This document shows, piece after piece, positions 17,024-25,805 of a stretch of DNA of 54,649 nt. The stretch is from an uncultured Prevotellaceae bacterium. GTDB lineage: Bacteria > Bacteroidota > Bacteroidia > Bacteroidales > Bacteroidaceae. Both the position numbers and the translations under genes were made by a program. The stretch spans positions 1-54,649 of the forward strand of contig UQST01000018.1 in the NCBI GenBank assembly GCA_900543815.1, given 5' to 3'. The stretch's first letter is position 1. Every line of letters starts with the position of its first letter. The notes beneath the pieces are model-generated. The model worked only from the letters and a program-made list of their open reading frames with translations. It searched no databases and was not told the origin of the DNA.

Positions 17024-19069
17024 TTACCAAATGGTCACGCGCTTATCCTTGGGAACGAACATGGGGTCGCTCTCGGTGATTCCGAATGCATCATACCATG
17101 CGTCCATGTGAGGCATCTGGCCGTTCACACGCCACCTTCCCAACTGGTGAGGGTCGCTCTTGACGCGCTTGCGCACTTCCTCGTCGCGTATGTTCTGACC
17201 CCACACGTTGGCATAAGCCAGGAAGAAACGCTGCTCGGGAGTAAATCCGTCCTTGGTGCCAAGGGGCTTCTTGGCTGTTGCATTCTCGAATGCCTGGAAG
17301 GATACCATCAGTCCACCATGGTCGGCCATATTCTCACCCAGAGTGAGCGAACCGTTTGCATGCAGGCCGGGAAGCACCTCGATGCTGTCATGGAAAGCAC
17401 GCATCACCTGTATGCGCTCTTCAAAGCGCTTGGTGTCTTCGGGCTTCCACCATGTCTTCAGGTTGCCGTCCTTGTCATACTTAGAGCCTTGGTCGTCAAA
17501 TCCATGAGTCATCTCGTGGCCGATGACCACGCCGATAGCACCATAGTTGAACGCATCATCGGCTGCCTTATCGAAGAAGGGAGGCTGCAGGATGCCTGCA
17601 GGGAAGCATATCTCATTGGTTGTGGGGTTGTAGTAAGCGTTCACTGTCTGGGGAGTCATAAACCATTCCTCCTTATCCACAGGCTTGTTGAGATGCTTGG
17701 TTATCTGGTCCTTGAGGCTCCATGCCTGGCATGCGAGAACGTTCTGAAGGTAGCTGTGACCAATCTCCAGCGAACTGTAGTCGGCCCACTTATTGGGATA
17801 ACCCACCTTCACATAGAAGGCATCCAGCTTCTCACGCGCCACTTTCTTGGTCTCGGGAGTCATCCAATCCTGCACATCGATGCGCTCACCCAGAGCCTGC
17901 TGCAGGTTGGCCACCAACTTCTCCATACGCTCCTTGGCTGCAGGAGGGAAGTACTTGGCCACATAGAGCTGTCCAAGAGCCTCGCCCAGGAAGCCATCAA
18001 CGCTCGATACAGCACGCTTCCAGCGGGGACGATCCTGAGTCTTTCCGCTCAGTGTAGTACCCCAGAATGAGAAGGCAATGTTGCGGCTCTCGTCATCCAC
18101 ATAGCCAGAAGCCATGTTGATGGCATGCCACAAATACACGTTCTGCAGGGCTTCAGGAGTCTCCTCTGCCAGTACGCGCTCCACCTCATGAATAGCCTCG
18201 GGCTGACCCACGACCACATCCTTGAGGCCGGAGATACCGAAGTTCTGGAAGTAAGCGTCCCACTTGATGCCGGGGAAATCCTTCTTGAGCTGCTCGTAAG
18301 ACATCTTATTATAGTTGGCTTCAGGGTCACGCAACTCTGTCATGCTGCGGCTGGCCTTGGCCAAACGCGTCTCGATGCGCATCACATCCTGTGCCATACG
18401 TGCAGCATCGTCCTGGCTGAAGCCCACGTGGGCAGCCAACTTCTGGATGTAAGCCACATAAGCCTCACGCACCTTGGCGGTCTCGGGGTCGGCATCCACG
18501 TAATAATCCTTCTGTCCAAGCGTCAGACCACCCTGACCAATGGTGAGGATATTGTTCTTGGAGTCCTTTTCGTCGGCTCCGATATAGAAGCCGAACAGGC
18601 CATCCACACCCTGTGTCTCCATGCGGGGCCAAACCTGGTCAAGCCACTGAGCGGTCACCTCGGCGCTGGTACGGTAGCCGTCGCAAGCCAGAAAAGCCGC
18701 CATGTCGTCGAGACCATGCTGCTGCAGGGTGGCAGAGTCCATGGCAGAGTTGTAGAGGTCGGCTATCTTCTGCTCGATGCTACCCTGCTTGTTCTCCAGT
18801 CCTGCCACGCTGTCGATGAGCGTGCGAAGCTGCTTGTTGTTGTTCTCCTGCAGGATGTCGAAACTGCCGAAGCTGCTGTACTCATCCGTCAGAGGGTGGC
18901 TCTTTTGCCATCCACCAGTGGCATACATGTAGAAATCAGCGCCTGGCTGATAGGTGCTGTCAAGGTTGGCCAGGTCGATGCCCGACTTTTCACCTGCACC
19001 ACCATTGGTCTGGCAAGATGCCAGAACAGCAGCGAATGTCATCGCGTGCAACATCAACTTTGTCTTCAT
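17024..19069 (-). CDS. pepO: M13 family zinc metallopeptidase (PepO/neprilysin-like) lipoprotein
   Basis: A 681-residue M13 endopeptidase. It begins with a lipoprotein signal peptide (AAVLASC, lipidated Cys19), so it should be anchored in the envelope. The catalytic zinc site is complete: HEMTH at 518-522 (in VVIGHEMTHGFDDQG) and the third ligand and helper Asp in ENMADHGG (E579, D583). The N-terminal M13_N region (~40-420) and the C-terminal substrate-binding segment RVNGQMPHMDAWYDAFG are also present. Length matches the family. M13 enzymes of oral Bacteroidota (PgPepO) degrade small peptides and activate host endothelin; whether that applies here is unknown. It sits alone between metA and the ABC-F gene, with ~200-nt gaps on both sides. 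Confidence 0.93.
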   Translation of the reverse strand: MKTKLMLHAMTFAAVLASCQTNGGAGEKSGIDLANLDSTYQPGADFYMYATGGWQKSHPLTDEYSSFGSFDILQENNNKQLRTLIDSVAGLENKQGSIEQKIADLYNSAMDSATLQQHGLDDMAAFLACDGYRTSAEVTAQWLDQVWPRMETQGVDGLFGFYIGADEKDSKNNILTIGQGGLTLGQKDYYVDADPETAKVREAYVAYIQKLAAHVGFSQDDAARMAQDVMRIETRLAKASRSMTELRDPEANYNKMSYEQLKKDFPGIKWDAYFQNFGISGLKDVVVGQPEAIHEVERVLAEETPEALQNVYLWHAINMASGYVDDESRNIAFSFWGTTLSGKTQDRPRWKRAVSSVDGFLGEALGQLYVAKYFPPAAKERMEKLVANLQQALGERIDVQDWMTPETKKVAREKLDAFYVKVGYPNKWADYSSLEIGHSYLQNVLACQAWSLKDQITKHLNKPVDKEEWFMTPQTVNAYYNPTTNEICFPAGILQPPFFDKAADDAFNYGAIGVVIGHEMTHGFDDQGSKYDKDGNLKTWWKPEDTKRFEERIQVMRAFHDSIEVLPGLHANGSLTLGENMADHGGLMVSFQAFENATAKKPLGTKDGFTPEQRFFLAYANVWGQNIRDEEVRKRVKSDPHQLGRWRVNGQMPHMDAWYDAFGITESDPMFVPKDKRVTIW

Positions 19070-19273
19070 AGTGTTGTGTTATGGCCTTCTCCTCACTCTC
19101 CCGTGACTGACAGACTGCCCTGCAAGGGGTTCCGTCATGGGGTGAAGGGAAAGGGTTGTTGTTTATAATTTAATTGTTCATCACTTCAAATCTGTCTCTC
19201 TATCGCTTTGCGCGAGGCCAACCTATGCATGCACTGTAGCACCCAGCGTGGTCAGTTCCCTTGGGGAAGAGGT

Positions 19274-21271
19274 TCAGAGGGGCGACTCAAGCTCCTCCAC
19301 CGCCTGCTCCCACAGGCTTTCGGCCTCGGCGAGCTGCTTCTTGAGGTTGGCATGTTTGTCGTAGAGCGACGTATCGGCACTGCCTTCGGGAGTAGATATC
19401 CGCTCTTCGAGGATGCGGATGGCAGCCTCCAGTTGCGTCACCTGCTCCTCTGCCTCGGCAACGGCCTTCTCCAGGCGCTTCTGTTTGCGCTGCTGCGCCT
19501 TCTGCTCTTCGTAGCTCTGCGCACCTCCCTTGGCTGGTTTGGCTGGCTCGGCAGCAGGCTGGCCGGAGTTTGTCTCACGGCTGGAGGACGTATTGAGCGA
19601 AGTGAGCGAGGTGAGTTGCTTGGCCTGCAGGAAGTCGTAGATGCCTCCCAGATGCTCGCGCACCTTGCCTTCACCGAACTCATATACCTTACTCACGAGC
19701 CCGTCGAGGAAGTCGCGGTCGTGGCTCACCACGATGACTGTTCCGTCGAAATCGCGTATGGCAGCCTTCAGAACATCCTTCGAACGCATATCCAGATGGT
19801 TGGTAGGCTCGTCGAGGATAAGGCAGTTTACCGGCTCAAGCAGGAGCTTTATCATGGCCAGACGGGTGCGCTCGCCGCCGCTCAGGAATTTCACCTTCTT
19901 GTCAGCAGCCTCCCCGCCAAACATGAATGCGCCCAGGATGTCCCTTATCTTGAGTCGGATGTCACCCTTGGCTACGCGGTCGATGGTATCCATCACGGTC
20001 AGTTCGGCGTCAAGAAGCTGTGCCTGGTTCTGTGCAAAGTAGCCTATCTGCACATTATGCCCGACGCGCAGGCTGCCCGAGTAGAATCCGCTGCCCGCTC
20101 CATCCTTGTCGGGATGGGCAGCAGAGTCCATAATGCACTTCACCAGCGTGGTCTTACCCTCGCCGTTACGTCCCACAAACGCCACCTTTTCACCACGACT
20201 GATGGTGAGGTTGACATTGCTGAAGATGACATGCTCCGTCTCACTGGCGTTGCGGGCAGGATAACTCTTGGCCAGGTCATCACATATCACGGGATAGTCA
20301 CCGCTGCGCTGGCTGCAGGTGAACTTGAGACGCAGAGCGCTGTTATCCACTTCATCCACCTCGATAGGCACGATGCGTTCCAGCTGCTTGATGCGGCTCT
20401 GCACCTGTATAGCCTTGGTGGCCTGATAGCGGAAGCGCTCTATGAAGGCCTTGATGTCGGCTATCTCCTTCTGCTGATTCTCATAGGCACGCAACTGCTG
20501 CTCCCTGCGCTCGGCCCGCAGGTTGATATACTCGTCGTACTTGACCTTGTAGTCATACACCCGTCCGCAGGATATCTCCAGCGTGCGGTTGGTTACATTA
20601 TTTATAAATGCACGGTCGTGGCTCACCAGCACCACTGCTCCGGCGCGGGTGCAGAGGAATTGCTCGAGCCACTGAATGCTCTCGATGTCGAGATGATTGG
20701 TGGGCTCATCGAGCAGGAGCACGTCAGGACGGCCCAGCAAAAGCTTTGCCAACTCGATGCGCATGCGCCATCCGCCGCTGAACTCGCTGGTGGGCCTGTC
20801 AAGGTCACTACGGCTGAAGCCCAGTCCCTGCAAGGTGCGTTCCAGCTCGGCCTGGTAATTGAGGCCTCCCATCATCTGGAAGCGGTCGCTCAGATGCGTG
20901 AAGCGCTCCACCAGCGACATGTATTCTTCCGACTCGTAATCGGTGCGCTCGGCCAGCTGGTCGTTCATCTCCTGTATCTGGCGCTCCATATCGCGGATGC
21001 CCACAAAAGCCTTCTCGGCCTCCTCACGCACCGTGTGTCCGTCGCTCAGCACCATCACCTGTGGCAGGTAAGCCACTGTGGTATCACGCGGCACCGACAC
21101 TGTACCCTCGGTGGGAGCCTGCAGCCCCGCTATCACCTTGAGCATCGTGCTCTTGCCGGCACCGTTCTTGCCCACCAGGGCAATGCGGTCGCGGTCGTTG
21201 ATGACATAACTGACATCGGTGAAGAGCGGCCGTGCGCTGAACTCCACACTCAAATGGTCTATTGAAATCAT
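19274..21271 (-). CDS. ABC-F family ATPase (ribosome-associated)
   Basis: A 665-residue protein with two ABC domains and no membrane segments. Domain 1 starts MISIDHLSVEFSARPLF with Walker A GKNGAGKST and signature EFSGGWRMRI; domain 2 has Walker A GRNGEGKTT and signature FLSGGERTRL; both carry LLLDEPTNHLD / LILDEPTNHLD Walker B motifs. The linker between them is charged and helical, as in the P-site interaction motif of ABC-F proteins, and the C-terminus ends in a Lys/Glu-rich coiled coil (~590-660) as in Uup-like members. ABC-F proteins bind the ribosomal E site to rescue or tune translation; some give antibiotic resistance, which I cannot predict. The start at ATG 21271 is fixed by the ABC domain edge; the ORF to 21412 is unlikely. 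Confidence 0.93.
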   Translation of the reverse strand: MISIDHLSVEFSARPLFTDVSYVINDRDRIALVGKNGAGKSTMLKVIAGLQAPTEGTVSVPRDTTVAYLPQVMVLSDGHTVREEAEKAFVGIRDMERQIQEMNDQLAERTDYESEEYMSLVERFTHLSDRFQMMGGLNYQAELERTLQGLGFSRSDLDRPTSEFSGGWRMRIELAKLLLGRPDVLLLDEPTNHLDIESIQWLEQFLCTRAGAVVLVSHDRAFINNVTNRTLEISCGRVYDYKVKYDEYINLRAERREQQLRAYENQQKEIADIKAFIERFRYQATKAIQVQSRIKQLERIVPIEVDEVDNSALRLKFTCSQRSGDYPVICDDLAKSYPARNASETEHVIFSNVNLTISRGEKVAFVGRNGEGKTTLVKCIMDSAAHPDKDGAGSGFYSGSLRVGHNVQIGYFAQNQAQLLDAELTVMDTIDRVAKGDIRLKIRDILGAFMFGGEAADKKVKFLSGGERTRLAMIKLLLEPVNCLILDEPTNHLDMRSKDVLKAAIRDFDGTVIVVSHDRDFLDGLVSKVYEFGEGKVREHLGGIYDFLQAKQLTSLTSLNTSSSRETNSGQPAAEPAKPAKGGAQSYEEQKAQQRKQKRLEKAVAEAEEQVTQLEAAIRILEERISTPEGSADTSLYDKHANLKKQLAEAESLWEQAVEELESPL

Positions 21272-21399
21272 TCTTGTTTCTTGCTTGCTAATCTTCTTTC
21301 CTCCCTCTCGGGCAAGCCACATCTGCGTGCCTGCCACCCAGCCTCTCCACGCGGGAGAATGCCCTCCGATGATACCCGAAGGAACCTGCAAGGGAACTG

Positions 21400-21407
21400 C
21401 AAAGGTA
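21400..21407 (-). promoter_or_regulatory. -7 element for the ABC-F gene
   Basis: TACCTTTG on the minus strand, 129 nt upstream of the ATG. No good -33 element is visible at the usual distance. It faces away from the LRR lipoprotein promoter in a shared divergent region. Confidence 0.5.
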
Positions 21408-21444
21408 CTCATTATTTATATAATAAGGGTAAAAAAGCGGGGGT

Positions 21445-21479
21445 TTTGGTGGAGGTGCGGATTATTTTGCCTACCTTTG
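21445..21479 (+). promoter_or_regulatory. Promoter of the LRR lipoprotein gene
   Basis: TTTG (21445-21448), 23-nt spacer, TACCTTTG (21472-21479). The spacer is slightly long. The start point would be near 21486, about 38 nt before the ATG. Confidence 0.6.
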
Positions 21480-21523
21480 TGACACGAACAAACGTATTTA
21501 CCCATACACACAACACAAAAGAC

Positions 21524-22399
21524 ATGAGACACATCAAGACACAAGCATGGGTTCTGGCACTGGCTATGGCCGCCGGACTCACACTGACAGGATGCGGCAA
21601 CAAGGCTGCACAGGATGGCAAGGAGCAGACCACAAGCACCAGCACCAAGAAGAAGAGCAGTGCAAAGCCCGACAAGGACATCTACTTCTACAGCAGCAAG
21701 GACCGCTCGGAGAAGAAAGTTGTGGAGGCTGAAAAGCTTGGCTTCACCAGTCAGATTGCAAGCATCGGGCAGAAGGAGTTTGAAGGCAACACCAAGATAC
21801 GCGAGATGTGGATTGGTCCCAAGGTGACACACATCGCCGAGGATGCTTTCAGCGGATGCACATCACTGGAGCAGGTGCACTTCCAGGGCTTCGTTCCCGT
21901 CATCAATGACCGCTCATTCATGGGCTGCTCAGCACTCAAGGGCCTCAAGGCGAACGTGTCCACTGTGGGCGTAGATGCCTTCTACGGCTGCAAGTCACTG
22001 GAGTATGCCATCTTCAGCGACCAGATATGGTGGATCAGAGAGGGAGCCTTCAAGGACTGCTCATCACTCAAGCGCATCATCCTGGCCATCACGATGAAGA
22101 AGCTGGACGACGGTGCCTTCGACGGATGTACCGGCGTAGAGGAACTCACTATCCCCAATGACGTGAAGAACCGCATGTTTGGCATGTTCCCCGCACCCGA
22201 GAAGTTCAAGAAGGTATATCTGCTGAGCACCGAGTTCTACCCCATGCCCAAGAACTGCACACCCTCAAAGGGCTGCACACTCTACGTACCCGACGCATTC
22301 CTCGACCAGTACAAGCAGGATGCAGGATGGAGCCAGTTTGGCAGCGTAGAGCCTCTGAGCAAGACCAAGTACTACACTGCCGAAGGACTCAACAAGTGA
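21524..22399 (+). CDS. Leucine-rich repeat (BspA-like, LRR_5) lipoprotein
   Basis: A 291-residue lipoprotein (signal peptide ending LTLTGCG, lipidated Cys24). A Lys/Ser/Thr-rich linker leads to about five BspA-type repeats (~85-240) with the pattern 'aF.GC.sLe.v..p..v..I...aF', for example DAFSGCTSLEQVHF, RSFMGCSALKGL, DAFYGCKSLEYAIF, GAFKDCSSLKRIIL and GAFDGCTGVEELTIP. BspA-like proteins of oral Bacteroidota bind host matrix or other bacteria, but most members have unknown ligands. I placed the start at ATG 21524, which is followed directly by the signal peptide; the open frame further upstream crosses the promoter. It is divergent from the ABC-F gene. Confidence 0.88.
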   Translation: MRHIKTQAWVLALAMAAGLTLTGCGNKAAQDGKEQTTSTSTKKKSSAKPDKDIYFYSSKDRSEKKVVEAEKLGFTSQIASIGQKEFEGNTKIREMWIGPKVTHIAEDAFSGCTSLEQVHFQGFVPVINDRSFMGCSALKGLKANVSTVGVDAFYGCKSLEYAIFSDQIWWIREGAFKDCSSLKRIILAITMKKLDDGAFDGCTGVEELTIPNDVKNRMFGMFPAPEKFKKVYLLSTEFYPMPKNCTPSKGCTLYVPDAFLDQYKQDAGWSQFGSVEPLSKTKYYTAEGLNK

Positions 22400-22448
22400 G
22401 TGCACAAGGAGTGCGGACTGCGAAACAGGAACTGCGGATTTGCACTGC

Positions 22449-22471
22449 GGCACCCCAAAGAGAGGGGTGCC
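22449..22471 (+). terminator. Hairpin after the LRR lipoprotein gene
   Basis: GGCACCCC / GGGGTGCC, 8-bp perfect stem with a 7-nt loop, about 50 nt after the stop. There is no T-run, so it is only a weak terminator candidate. Confidence 0.4.
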
Positions 22472-22517
22472 CAGGGACTTAAATGCGTACCCAAACCTCA
22501 AAATTCGCCCCTAACTC

Positions 22518-22548
22518 TTGGTCGTATTGAGGAAAAGCAGTACTTTTG
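22518..22548 (+). promoter_or_regulatory. Promoter of the small basic protein gene
   Basis: TTG (22518-22520), 20-nt spacer, TACTTTTG (22541-22548). Start near 22555, leaving a ~45-nt leader. It may also serve RNase G by read-through. Confidence 0.72.
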
Positions 22549-22599
22549 TACGCTCATAAGCAGAAATCGGATATACTAACCCAATAAAATAATACAATT

Positions 22600-22689
22600 A
22601 TGCCAAACGGAAAGAAGCATAAGAGACACAAGATGTCAACGCACAAGCGTAAGAAGAGACTGAGAAAGAACAGACACAAGAGCAAGTAA
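22600..22689 (+). CDS. 29-residue very basic protein, probable small ribosomal protein (AURKAIP1/COX24-like)
   Basis: A tiny ORF from ATG 22600 to TAA 22687-22689, encoding 29 residues, most of them Lys, Arg or His (MPNGKKHKRHKM then THKRKKRLRKNRH). It has its own consensus promoter 50 nt upstream and its own strong terminator downstream, which argues that it is a real, well-expressed gene. The composition and the K/R-rich RKKRLRKNR core resemble the AURKAIP1/COX24 domain seen in small bacterial ribosomal proteins (such as bS22) and small extra ribosomal proteins reported in Bacteroidota. I cannot say which one it is. A role in the ribosome or RNA binding is inferred from charge and size. Confidence 0.75.
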   Translation: MPNGKKHKRHKMSTHKRKKRLRKNRHKSK

Positions 22690-22710
22690 GACTCTCTCAG
22701 TAAAGGATAG

Positions 22711-22749
22711 CTCGGTGACAGTCAGTGCTCTGTCACCGAGTCTTTTTTT
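22711..22749 (+). terminator. Strong terminator between the basic protein gene and RNase G
   Basis: CTCGGTGACAG / CTGTCACCGAG (11-bp perfect stem, 8-nt loop) followed by TCTTTTTTTA. It is a textbook factor-independent terminator ending 18 nt before the RNase G start. RNase G must be expressed by read-through or from a promoter inside this region, so this may be an attenuation point. Confidence 0.88.
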
Positions 22750-22766
22750 AGTTAGACAACCAGAGT

Positions 22767-24341
22767 ATGACAAGCGAACTCTACATCAATGTACAGCCCA
22801 AGAAGATATCCATCGCACTTACCGAAGACAAGCGACTGGTGGAATATCAGGAAGAAGGCCAGTCTGCCTCCTTCTCGGTGGGCAACATCTACCTGGCCAA
22901 GGTGCATAAGCTCATGCCAGGACTCAACGCATGTTTCGTAAGCGTGGGACATGAGAGAGACGCCTTTCTGCATTATCTGGACCTCGGAACCCAATTCAAC
23001 TCGTATGCCAAGTACCTCAAACAGGTACTCAACGACAAGAAGAACCTCTATCCGCACGCAAAAGCATCGTTCCAGCCAGAACTGGAGAAGAACGGAAGCG
23101 TGCAGAATGTGCTCAAGCAGGGGCAGGAACTGCTGGTGCAGATAGTGAAGGAACCTATCAGCACCAAGGGACCACGACTCACCTGCGAAATCACTTTCCC
23201 GGGACGCTATCTGGTGCTCGTACCCTTTGACAACAAGGTGTCGGTATCGACCAAAATCAAAAGCTCAGAGGAGCGGGCACGACTCAAGCAGACCATACAG
23301 AGCATTAAACCGCGCAACTGCGGCGTCATCGTACGCACCGTAGCCGAGGGCAAGCGCGTGGCAGAACTCGACGCCGAGATGAAGGTGCTGGCTGCCCGAT
23401 GGGAACAGACCCTGCGCAATGCACAGAAAGCACAGCAGCTCCCCGCACTCATCTACGAGGAGACGAGCCGCACAGTGGGTATGCTCCGCGACGTATTCAA
23501 CCCCAGTTACGAAAACATCTACGTCAACAACGAAGATGTATTCAATGAAGTGAAGGGATACGTATCCATCATCGCACCCGAGAAAGCAGATATCGTAAAG
23601 CTCTACCGCGGCAAGCTGCCCATCTTTGACAACTTCGACATCACACGGCAAATCAAGTCGGGCTTCGGACGCACCGTTTCCTACAAGCACGGTGCATACC
23701 TCATCATCGAGCACACCGAAGCTCTGCACGTGGTGGATGTGAACAGCGGCAACCGCACACGCAACAAGGACGGACAGGAAGCCAATGCGCTCGATGTCAA
23801 CCTGGGTGCTGCCGACGAGCTGGCACGACAGTTGCGACTGCGAGACATGGGCGGTATCATCGTGGTAGATTTCATCGACATGAAGCTGGCAGAAGACCGT
23901 CAGAAGCTCTATGAGCACATGTGCGAGAACATGAAGCGTGACCGCGCACGCCACAACATCCTGCCTCTGTCCAAGTTCGGGCTTATGCAGATCACACGCC
24001 AACGTGTACGTCCCGTGATGGACGTGAAGGTGGATGAGACCTGCCCCACTTGTCACGGAACAGGCACAATCAAGAGCAGTTTCCTCTTCGACAAGGTGCT
24101 CGAGGGCAAGATAGAACTTCTCTACTACAAGTTGGGCATCAAGAACTTCACCCTGCACGTGCATCCCTACGTGGCTGCTTACCTCAACCAGGGGCTGCTC
24201 TCTATTAAGAAACGCTGGCAGTGGCGCTTTGGCTTCGGCGTGAAAGTAATCCCCAGCCAGAAGTTGGCCTTCCTGCAATACGAATTCTACGACGCACAGG
24301 GCCAGGAGATAGACATGAAGGAAGAAGTGGAAATCCGATAA
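22767..24341 (+). CDS. rng: Ribonuclease G/E family endoribonuclease
   Basis: A 524-residue RNase E/G catalytic-type protein. It has an N-terminal S1-like RNA-binding region (~35-130, GNIYLAKVHKLMPGLNACFVSVG), the 5' sensor region, the DNase I-like domain with magnesium-binding Asp residues in VVDVNSGNR and IIVVDFIDM, and the zinc-link CPTCHGTG. It lacks the long disordered C-terminal scaffold of E. coli RNase E, so it is RNase G-sized. It processes rRNA and turns over mRNA. The start at ATG 22767 comes 18 nt after a strong terminator, so its expression probably depends on read-through from the basic (ribosomal-like) protein gene. Confidence 0.93.
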   Translation: MTSELYINVQPKKISIALTEDKRLVEYQEEGQSASFSVGNIYLAKVHKLMPGLNACFVSVGHERDAFLHYLDLGTQFNSYAKYLKQVLNDKKNLYPHAKASFQPELEKNGSVQNVLKQGQELLVQIVKEPISTKGPRLTCEITFPGRYLVLVPFDNKVSVSTKIKSSEERARLKQTIQSIKPRNCGVIVRTVAEGKRVAELDAEMKVLAARWEQTLRNAQKAQQLPALIYEETSRTVGMLRDVFNPSYENIYVNNEDVFNEVKGYVSIIAPEKADIVKLYRGKLPIFDNFDITRQIKSGFGRTVSYKHGAYLIIEHTEALHVVDVNSGNRTRNKDGQEANALDVNLGAADELARQLRLRDMGGIIVVDFIDMKLAEDRQKLYEHMCENMKRDRARHNILPLSKFGLMQITRQRVRPVMDVKVDETCPTCHGTGTIKSSFLFDKVLEGKIELLYYKLGIKNFTLHVHPYVAAYLNQGLLSIKKRWQWRFGFGVKVIPSQKLAFLQYEFYDAQGQEIDMKEEVEIR

Positions 24342-24395
24342 CCCACAGCAGAAAGGCGGGATACACATCATCGTTTCCCAGCCATCACTACAAGC

Positions 24396-24429
24396 AAGGG
24401 GCTGTTCCGAAAAGCGGGACAGCCCCTTT
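24396..24429 (+). terminator. Terminator of RNase G gene
   Basis: AAGGGGCTGT.CC / GG.ACAGCCCCTTT, a stable 12-bp stem with a 7-nt loop, 55 nt after the stop, ending in CCCCTTTGC. The 22-nt array B begins right after it. Confidence 0.7.
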
Positions 24430-24439
24430 GCTGTTACAC

Positions 24440-24703
24440 CCATCCCCGCTGACCTCAGAAACCCAGCACACGGCAATCACAGATGCAACGCACTCCAACG
24501 GCCAACGCGCCATATTCCGCTGACATACGCATCGCATTACGTTGACATACGCATCACATCATGCTGATACACACATCATTTTATACGAAAACACTCATCA
24601 CATTACGCTGACAAATGCGCCACACTACGTTGACTCAAGCACCACGGCACATTTGTCTGTCCATCGCAGCACGGATTCCGATGCACCGCTCTGATTTCTG
24701 TTA
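24440..24703. repeat. 22-nt periodic repeat array B (about 12 units)
   Basis: Units can be laid out in perfect 22-nt register from 24440: for example TGCAACGCACTCC at 24484, CGCGCCATATTCC at 24506, CGCATCGCATTACG at 24528, CGCATCACATCATG at 24550, CACATCATTTTATA at 24572, CTCATCACATTACG at 24594, TGCGCCACACTACG at 24616, AGCACCACGGCAC at 24638 and TGCACCGCTCTGA at 24682. Most tails carry TGACAnA or similar. Sequence identity is low but phase is kept. Weaker 22-nt steps continue to about 24900. It fills part of the 776-nt gap between RNase G and rpsP; nothing coding is visible there. Confidence 0.8.
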
Positions 24704-25025
24704 GAAAACACCCTTCCCCACAGATGGCTTTGAAGTACATTTTCCCATGAAGTCCGTTGGAAGAAAAAGAGAAGGCGCTTGCGTAGAAAAAGCAAGCAAG
24801 GATACTCGGCGATTTCAGTATGCCGGTACTGCCCTGCCACCCTGCTGATACTTCAGTACCAGCCAGCATAAACTGCAGTATCACCACACTATCATTCTCT
24901 CGGTACTTGCTTTCACTGATTATCAGATATATATAACTTACCCGAAGCAGCAGGCTCATTTCGTAAGGAGAAGGTTACTGGGCAGGCGAGTCAGCATAAA
25001 GCCCAAGGCACAGAACCGCTCATGG

Positions 25026-25065
25026 GCAAAAAGATGAGGGGCATTGCCTCACGGCAACGCCCCTC
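25026..25065 (-). terminator. Terminator of rpsP
   Basis: GAGGGGCATTGCC / GGCAACGCCCCTC with a 4-nt loop; on the minus strand it is followed by ATCTTTTTG. It lies about 50 nt after the rpsP stop. Confidence 0.8.
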
Positions 25066-25117
25066 TGGTTGTTGTTTGGAAAAAGTCTAATTGAAATAAT
25101 GGTTTGTGATTGATTGC

Positions 25118-25666
25118 TTAAGCCTCTGCGGGAGTTTCTGTTTCACCCTCGGTTGCCTGTGCGCCCTCAGCGTCAGCTGCCTCAGCCTCAGCCTTAGCTG
25201 CTGCCTCAGCGGCCTTCTTTTCGGCTACCTTCTTAGCGATCTCCTCGTTGACCTTCTTCTCTGCATCCAGACGAGCTGCCTCAGCAGCCTTCTTGTCAGC
25301 AGCCTTCTTGGCCTCGAAAGCCTCCAGGCCCTTCTGCTTGTCGGCCTTCCATGCTGCAAACTTTGCATCACAGGTAGCTTCATCAAAAGCACCCTTCTTC
25401 ACACCACCACGGAGGTGCTTCATCAAATAAACACCTTCGTCAGACAGAATGTTACGAACCGTGTCGGTGGGCTGTGCACCTACCTCTACCCAATACAGGG
25501 CGCGGTCGAATTTCAAATCTACAGTGGCAGGATTGGTGTTGGGGTTGTAAGTACCAATCTTCTCTGTAAACTTACCATCGCGTGGAGCTCTTACGTCAGC
25601 GATTACGATGCTGTAAAAGGCATAACCCTTACGGCCGTGGCGCTGCAATCTGATTTTTGTTGCCAT
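25118..25666 (-). CDS. rpsP: 30S ribosomal protein S16 with long C-terminal tail
   Basis: The first ~85 residues are ordinary S16 (MATKIRLQRHGRKGYAFYSIVIADVR ... KIGTYNPNTNP ... LYWVEVGAQPTDTVRNILS). S16 is an early assembly protein of the small subunit. The protein then continues for about 100 residues of Ala/Lys/Glu-rich sequence (KKAADKKAAEAARLDAEKK and similar), ending acidic (EGETETPAEA), for 182 residues in all. Such tails are usual in Bacteroidota S16. The heptad-free, Ala-Lys-Glu pattern suggests a long solvent-exposed helix. It has a TACCTTTG -7 element at 25725-25732 and its own terminator, so it is a single-gene transcript after the OPT gene. Confidence 0.95.
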   Translation of the reverse strand: MATKIRLQRHGRKGYAFYSIVIADVRAPRDGKFTEKIGTYNPNTNPATVDLKFDRALYWVEVGAQPTDTVRNILSDEGVYLMKHLRGGVKKGAFDEATCDAKFAAWKADKQKGLEAFEAKKAADKKAAEAARLDAEKKVNEEIAKKVAEKKAAEAAAKAEAEAADAEGAQATEGETETPAEA

Positions 25667-25724
25667 AATTTAATTAAACTTTAATTATAGGTTTGAAATA
25701 TGCTGCCAACACGTGACAGCGCGG

Positions 25725-25732
25725 CAAAGGTA
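25725..25732 (-). promoter_or_regulatory. -7 element of rpsP
   Basis: TACCTTTG on the minus strand, about 59 nt upstream of the rpsP ATG. No clear TTG at the expected -33 distance, as often seen with strong ribosomal-protein promoters in this phylum. Confidence 0.55.
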
Positions 25733-25805
25733 CGACTTTTCTGCGTATGTGGTCGTCCCTTGCCGCGCTTTTTTGTCCGAAAGGGCTGTATTTCGCCCTT
25801 TTAGG

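Noticed and set aside
19208..21265. 685-codon open frame opposite the ABC-F gene
   Set aside because: Antisense shadow of a clear two-domain ABC-F ATPase; no family resemblance, no promoter.
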